Source: Gnetum montanum (taxonomy: Eukaryota; Streptophyta; Gnetopsida; Gnetales; Gnetaceae). From it: a stretch of 64,000 nucleotides of DNA. The DNA lies in assembly GCA_015680685.1 (NCBI GenBank), contig MNCI01025042.1:510043-574042 (forward strand). The letters run 5' to 3'. Position numbers and translations under genes: made by a program. Shown here piece after piece: positions 58,850-64,000 of this stretch. The notes below the pieces were generated by a model. The model was not told the origin of the DNA. It saw nothing but the letters and a program-made list of their open reading frames with translations, and searched no databases. Numbering within the stretch: position 1 is the first letter of the stretch; each line of letters starts with the position of its first letter.

Positions 58850-60682
58850 GGTTGATTTAGGGTGTTGACGCTCAGTTGGCCCCGTTCTATCCTTGCTTGT
58901 AGATCATCCTGTAAGGCACGGCAAGTGTCGGTGTTGTGACCAGACATCTAGTGGTAGTGACAGAATTCATTTAATTTGAAGTGTCATGGGACCAAGGGCT
59001 CGGTTAGCGTTGCTAAGGTGGGGTTCCTTAGTAGGTCGTAGTACCTGTCGTGTCGTCGATGGGCATTCTCTGCCACTTGTTTATATTCGATTTGCCCAGT
59101 TTTGAGGAGTTGCTCTAGTAGTTCAGAGGGCCGTGTGGTTAGCGGCGTATACTTAGAGTGATCCTTGCGCTGAAAGTTAGGCCTTGGGGTGGCCCCTGTC
59201 GTTGCAGGTAGCTTGGTACTGGTGTTTGTTGTTTTTGTGCTTGTGGCTACAATTTCAGTTGTTGTCTGTTGTTTGGCAATGTGTTGGTTCTTGTAAGCCA
59301 CATAAGCGGGATCATTACTGGTTTTTCCATCTTGTTCTATGTTCTTGATCTGTGTGAACGCTTGGCTCAACGTTTGAGTGCTTAGGTAGTATAGTTTTGA
59401 CTTAACGAAGTCATTCATGGCTACCTTCAGAATTGTAAGCAAATACGTTTTGGGGATGAGCTCATGAAGNGCCTTCAGAATTGTAAGCAAATACGTTTTG
59501 GGGATGAGCTCATGAAGTTCGTTAAGGGCTGCACTCCATCATTGGATGAACTTTTGCACAGGCTCAAGTGGTGCTTGTTTCACCTGTATCAGAGTGTCTA
59601 GTGTTGCTTCAGGCTTCAGGTTGTACTTAAACCTAGTAACGAACTCGTGTAACAGATCCTCAAGAAAGGATATGGAGTTACATGGTAGGGCTTGGTACCA
59701 GTCTAAGGCTACGCCCGTTAAAGACATAGCGAACACGCGCAAGATTGCATGGGGTCAAGCTTGAAGCAATAGTGTTTCTGATTGAAACGTCACTAAGTGA
59801 GCGTTCGGATCTTCCTTCCCATTGTACTTGGTTAACTGGGGCAGTGTGATTCCCTTGGGTAAAGTTAACGGTCACACTAAAGAGCTAATTGGATCATCTT
59901 GGTACAAGTCGAGTACTTTACCTTGTTTAGTGTTTGCCGTTTTGAGGTGCTTTACCTCTTCAACTAATGCTTGCATCATTTTTTTGGCTTCTGCCCACTC
60001 TTCAGTGGTAGGCAGATTAGATGGCTGGGGAGATTGTGTCATTAGTTGTCATTGTGGAGCAAAATTTGGAGTTGGGATTGCAGGGTGTGGCACGTTGAAG
60101 TGAGTGGGTTGTTGAACAAGGGGTATGGTTTCTTGCCTAGCCACAAGCTGTGAAGTGACATCCTTGATGTGCGGAGCTGAAGTGATAAAAGGGGGCCCAT
60201 GTATTTGCACGTGCGGTATGTACTGGGTGGAGGTGGATGTGGGAAATCTCTGTCGGGATACCGATGCTTGTGTGCTCGTTAACACTTGGTGAGCGATCAT
60301 CTATCCCATGAGAGGGTGGAATGATGGGTTCATGTAGGCATGGGGAGTGAGGGTGTGGTATGAATCCTCAGTTTCATATTGTGCCTTGAAGTCATCTACA
60401 TCATGTTGGTTTTGGGGCTCCTCAGTGGGTTGCCTTGAGTTTTGGCTTTGCCATAAGAAGCTGGGAGATGAGTCAGTGGTGACGCTCAAAAAGGAGGATG
60501 ATGTCATATACATAGGGGATGAATTCATGACCTCCCATGTATATGCGCTTAAATTTTCTTTTTGCCTCCTGTTCTGTGGTGTCAAGGGGAAGGTTGGCCT
60601 AAATCTTTACACAGATAAAGTTGTACTATTCCTGTGTGAGGATTACGAAGGTGCGTGCGTTAGAGTTCTGAGATGACTCCAT
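58850..60682 (-). pseudogene. A3 Tat-type gag relic
   Basis: Starts ATGGAGTCATCTCAGAAC at 60,682; LTQE-stop-YNFICVKI aligns with the A4 gag. After a Pro/Gln-rich middle (60,300-60,050) the capsid core reads EEWAEAKKMMQALVEEVKHL, LPQLTKYNGKEDPNAHLVTF, then MSLTGVALDWYQALPCNSIS, in the order of plant Ty3/gypsy gag. A zinc-knuckle remnant (FCHYH-stop-MSGHNTDTC) lies near 58,925-58,975 and leads into a linker towards protease. A few stops (mostly TAG for Gln) and frameshifts, plus the assembly gap at 59,470, break the frame. Confidence 0.85.
59424..59517. repeat. Exact 46-bp duplication around a single N
   Basis: 59,424-59,469 and 59,472-59,517 are identical and separated by N and G. This is most simply an unmerged overlap at a contig join rather than biology. 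It inserts extra codons and a frame problem into the A3 gag. Confidence 0.85.
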
Positions 60683-60790
60683 GGTGTGCTGCTACAGTAC
60701 TCACGCTGCTACAATGTTTTGCGGTTGCTACAGTACTCACGTTGCTACAGTGCTCATATCGCTACAGTACCGCTATAGTGTTTTTTTCAA
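60683..60790 (-). repeat. GCTACAGTACTCACG leader repeats of A3
   Basis: Four to five units of (G/T)CTACAGTACTCACG(C/T)T in the leader before the A3 gag. The unit GCTACAGTAC is near-palindromic. The leader breaks off near 60,900 before any primer site or 5' LTR. Confidence 0.65.
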
Positions 60791-60911
60791 CAAAAACACA
60801 CAAAACACATCCATTTCAAAGCCGAAATCACTGCAATTTGCACCTAACTTCAAGCCGATCTAAGTACTGACTGCCACCAACATGGATCACCTTGTCCAAT
60901 ACATCCAATAC

Positions 60912-61611
60912 ACATAACACAACGATTCTGAGATGACTTCCTCTTACCCGAGATCATCATCTGAGTACGAGTATGAGTTCACGACCCTGCCCAAACCCAA
61001 CAGCCCTTGGGGCCTTGCCTCCTCACAACAATCACAACACTTGGAGCACACGCCCAAGGTATTCACTTCACAATCTACACACACTAGGGCCCACCCCCAA
61101 ATAATCCAAACACCTTGTACATATGATGAGGCCCAGCCCCAAGCAACACAAGTACCTTATGCCTACGTGGGGGCCATGCCCCAACATTTACGCAAGCATC
61201 ACATGTGCCATGCCTATTTCACCAGTGCCTCAGGCACCTTCTCATCATCCATCCAAGATGACGTTAAACTATCTATGGCCTGGTATGGCCTTAAATTTCC
61301 AACACACATCTGGTATGATGTTAAACTACCAACAACCGTCTGCCATGAAATTAAACTCACAAAGCCCACAACCGGTGATCCAACCATTCACCACACAACC
61401 TACGCAAGTCCAGTCAACACAACCGGCTAGTGAATCTATGAGTTGGAAACAAGTGTCCCAACTCATCCAGACTCTGACGGAGGAAATCAACCAGCTTAAG
61501 GCTACCTCCTCAGACACACCTAAAACACCACAAAATTCGGAGCTTAGTACTTGTCCGACATCAAACAGGACCCTGGAACTCACGAACGACGCCGGCTGCA
61601 TGATCGCAACA
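60912..61611 (+). pseudogene. Plus-strand Tat gag fragment
   Basis: Two overlapping open frames (60,933-61,430 and 61,123-61,626) encode a Ser/Tyr/Pro/Gln-rich region starting MTSSYPRSSSEYEYEF and then SMSWKQVSQLIQTLTEEINQLKA, the counterpart of the A3 segment EEWAEAKKMMQALVEEVKHL. Capsid core is missing; the sequence runs straight into LTR. Coding-strand TTAAACTA minisatellite motifs (GACGTTAAACTATC, GATGTTAAACTACC) occur at 61,260-61,355. A rearranged gag end. Confidence 0.6.
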
Positions 61612-61634
61612 CTTAGTTTTGGCTAAGTACATGG

Positions 61635-62050
61635 CGCCAGCGTATACACTCCAGCGTATACGCCAAGATCACACATATAGCGTATGGGCGTATACGCTTA
61701 GCGTATACGCCCGGCACTCCAGCGTATACGCCCAGCTCTCCGGCGTACATGCCCAGGCACTGCAGATGCACACGCTCAACGACAGGATCTCCAATGACAG
61801 CATGAAGATAACACCGAAGAGCAAAGATTGAAGCAAGTGGCATCCTTCAGTGTATACGCCCGGCGTGTACGCCCAGCATCCATCAGCGTATACGCCCGAC
61901 GTGTACGCCTAACATTCACCAACGTATACACCCAGCGCTCAACATCTCCACCCAGTTCACGCCCAGCATCGTCAGCGTATACACCCAGCAAACCACTCAC
62001 GTATACGCCCACCTCACACGGCGTATACGCCCAGCGTATACGCCTGACAT
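61635..62050 (+). repeat. GCGTATACGC palindrome array in A4 U3
   Basis: About 17 copies of AGCGTATACGCCC or one-base variants (GCGTGTACGC, GCGTATACAC) within 420 bp, upstream of the TATA box. GCGTATACGC is a perfect 10-bp palindrome with CpG at both ends. Confidence 0.9.
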
Positions 62051-62135
62051 TTGTAATACTTTGTACATTTGTAAAGTGTATGCACCCGGTCAACGCGCCA
62101 CGTGTCTCCCATCCCGAGTCTAGCGTAACAACCTG

Positions 62136-62142
62136 TATAAAA
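62136..62142 (+). promoter_or_regulatory. A4 LTR TATA box
   Basis: TATAAAA within CTGTATAAAACCCCC, 86 bp after the palindrome array, in the position of the TATA boxes of the other LTR copies. Confidence 0.65.
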
Positions 62143-62734
62143 CCCCCATTTTTCCACTTCGTCAGACGGTTCGCAAAATCCCGGAGCACACCAGAGAACA
62201 TTTACGCTGCGCAAAAGAGCAGAAAACCTTCTTACGCTGGGAAGTCCTGCACACTGCGAATCTAGTCTCTTATGCTCCGCTCGCCCTGCAAACCGACCGA
62301 GTCACCTCTGTGTACGTCGGGGCTTTTCGTCCGCCTTATGTTCCCACAACTGCGTTAGACCGGTGCACTGTACTCTGACTCTGTAATTCCATCGTTTCAT
62401 TTGCTGCAAATTCTTTTACAGTTTTACGTCAATTTGGCCCATGCCTCGTTTACATCTGTTTACGCTCGCGCTTCATTTGCATCCGTTTATGTTTCACGCT
62501 GTTTTTGTTGTTTACGCCTGCACGTCGTTTACGCATAACCCAGCGTATAGCATTTTGCGTACGCGTGAGGAAATCCTTGTCTGATCTGTGTGCGGACCAC
62601 CCAAGGTACTCTGCCTCCGTTGCATTCCAGCTCGTCCTCAGGCGAAGGCAGGGTCTTCTGTACCCGTCCCGCGATCCCACGACCTCTGTTTTCCCTTCCA
62701 GCCGGAGACCGACGATTTCAGGTGGTATAGAAAT

Positions 62735-62753
62735 TGGCGCTAGAAGGAGGGCC
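62735..62753 (+). other. A4 primer-binding site
   Basis: TGGCGCTAGAAGGAGGGCC follows the LTR end. It has the TGGCGC(T/C)AGA start typical of Tat-lineage elements; I cannot name the tRNA with certainty. Confidence 0.75.
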
Positions 62754-62774
62754 CCTTAAAACCCTTACCCACAA

Positions 62775-63450
62775 CTCCCAGCGTATACGCTATTAAGCAT
62801 CTACGCTGTTAATGGTACGCTGCCCCAACTTCCCCAGCGTTTACGCTGTCCGGTTCTGAACCTGGTTCCCAACTGTCCAGCGTTTACGCTACACAGCATT
62901 TACGTTCTTAAAAACCTGCTCTCCTACATCTTTGTTTCATGTTCAGCTGTTTTACGCTCTACTGTTAACGCTGCAACCTGTTTTACGCCCCTATCTTTAC
63001 GCCGGAGTCGGCCTTTACGCTGCGCCCGTTTCATACTGTGAACTATTTACGCTATGAATTTTATGCTGCAAATTGTTTACGCCGCAACCCATTGTACGCT
63101 CGCCTGTTTTACGCTTTCTGTTTTACGCTCTGGCCTATTTTATGCTGAGCTTGTGTTCTCGCTGAGTTTGTCACGTTCGTCTGTTTTACGCTAAACACCA
63201 GTTTTACGCTAAGTGGTTCTTTATGCTGCAACTTATCTTACATTCTTGTGTTACGCTGATCACCTCTTTTACGTTGTACGCTGCTCCCTTTCTTACGCTC
63301 TTATTTTACGCCGTCCCACTTTACGCTGACCCATCCTGCGCCTTATACGCTTTCCAGCGTCTACACTACCCATATACGCTGTATACGCTGCACACGTTGT
63401 ATACGCTGTATACGCTGATACCATACGTTGTCCTTTGAAGCGTATACACT
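62775..63450 (+). repeat. TTTACGCT-rich leader of A4
   Basis: Several dozen TTTACGCT, TTACGC(C/T), TATACGCT or GTACGCT heptamers over ~670 bp between the primer site and gag, ending in a run of TATACGCTG units at 63,375-63,420. No ORF is meaningful here. The TACGCT core is the half-site of the palindromes in the LTR. Confidence 0.85.
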
Positions 63451-63513
63451 GCACGCCACATTACAGAAAAAACTCCACATTTCCAGACTTAGTCCTATCT
63501 GTGACATAGCATC

Positions 63514-64000
63514 ATGAACCCTGTTAACAACACTGCTCTCACCGTCTAGACCACCGCCATGGACACCATAGCTATCCAACAGCCCGTCGCACAACACCCA
63601 GGAATGCAACCCACAGCGGGTCCCCACTGATCCTTAAGGGTGTAAGGGAGGAACCCAGCCTCTAACATCATTACCCAGGACCAGTACAACTTTATCTGTA
63701 TTAAGATACAAGCTGACCTGGCAGTTGATCAAGCTGAACTGGAGGTGAAGAGGCAGTTTGAGCTGTATTACAGGGGGGGACGAGAGTTCATCCCTTCCTC
63801 GTACGACGTAATTCCCGTTCCTGAACACTATTCGGAACTCATCACACAACTCCTCCTTCAAAGGAACAATTCGTTGGACCAGCCCGCACTGGAGCCCCAA
63901 CCAGAGGATGAGGATGGATTTGTCACTCAATCCGAGCAAGGAGAGTCATACCATATCTTAAGCCCTCAAGCACAGGTCAACCCCATCTTCCATCCTGGCA
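63514..64000 (+). pseudogene. A4 gag, N-terminal part, runs off the window
   Basis: The frame from ATG at 63,514 (MNPVNNTALTV) has TAG at ~63,547 and TGA/TAA at ~63,628/63,643, then stays open to the end with NIITQDQYNFICIKIQADLA, LEVKRQFELYYRGGREFIPS and an acidic Gln/Pro-rich tail. It aligns with the A3 gag N-terminus. Three stops near the start make it defective unless translation begins later. The minus-strand ORF at 63,634-63,939 is its shadow. Confidence 0.7.

Larger units (their letters stand above)
61612..62730 (+). mobile_element. Tat-family 5' LTR of A4, left end truncated
   Basis: Enters the LTR at TTTGGCTAAGTACATGG, equivalent to TTTGGCTAAGGCATGG at about 51,027. TATA box (GTATAAAACCCCC) at 62,136-62,142. 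R/U5 blocks match copy b. It ends between GATTTCA at 62,720 and the primer site at 62,735. Much richer in CpG than most of the window, so younger or less methylated. Confidence 0.75.

Noticed and set aside
62775-63450. Telomere-like or CRISPR-like repeats
   Set aside because: The heptamer is TTTACGCT, not plant TTTAGGG, and there are no uniform repeats with unique spacers; the position fits a retrotransposon leader.
63634-63939. Minus-strand ORF of 101 codons
   Set aside because: Antisense shadow of the A4 gag, whose plus frame aligns with the A3 gag.
1-64000. tRNA, rRNA, microRNA or intact host genes
   Set aside because: I looked for tRNA-like cloverleaf ends, rRNA cores and conserved host domains and found none that I could support by eye.

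Overview
The window looks like intergenic DNA from a large, repeat-rich plant nuclear genome. It holds no intact host gene, rRNA or tRNA gene. Almost all of it is decayed LTR retrotransposon sequence, some nested, plus one endogenous pararetrovirus (family Caulimoviridae) split by a later insertion. Tat-type Ty3/gypsy elements with a second RNase H, Athila-like elements with a tRNA-Asp-type primer site, a Ty1/copia element with a tRNA-iMet primer site and a caulimovirid copy together fit a seed plant. A gymnosperm or other giant-genome species is plausible but not provable from sequence alone.

Layout. 1-8.0 kb: a Tat-like RT-RNaseH-aRNaseH-integrase relic (E1), a TTAAACTAGC minisatellite, a 3' spacer and an LTR. 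8.4-13.8 kb: a minus-strand gene relic with about eight exons and mostly good splice sites, function unknown. 14.2-16.8 kb: a degenerate ~183-bp tandem array. 17.1-22.7 kb: a second Tat-like pol relic (E2) and its LTR. 22.7-33.6 kb: a minus-strand copia relic whose 5' LTR is split by a 6.2-kb Athila-like element (B2) that lost RT-RNaseH-integrase. 33.6-34.5 kb: a related copia LTR in inverted orientation. 34.9-49.7 kb: the pararetrovirus, cut in two by a 10-kb minus-strand Athila-like element (B3) with a perfect 5-bp target duplication. 49.9-55.6 kb: Tat-family LTRs meeting tail to tail; the minus one carries a very regular 191/192-bp tandem array. 55.6-60.9 kb: a minus-strand gag-protease-only Tat element (A3). 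60.9-64 kb: a plus-strand gag fragment, then an LTR with a GCGTATACGC palindrome array, a primer site, a TTTACGCT-rich leader and the start of another gag (A4), which runs off the window.

Three themes link the parts. (1) Nesting gives a relative order: the copia LTR is older than B2, and the pararetrovirus is older than B3. (2) Several LTR lineages carry their own short palindromic motif in clusters, and in two places these sit inside ~183-192-bp tandem arrays. (3) Coding decay is dominated by TAG (and TGA) stops where CAG or TGG is expected, which fits cytosine-methylation-driven C-to-T decay. The least decayed segments are the 486-codon protease ORF of A3, the A4 gag and the B2 LTR pair.
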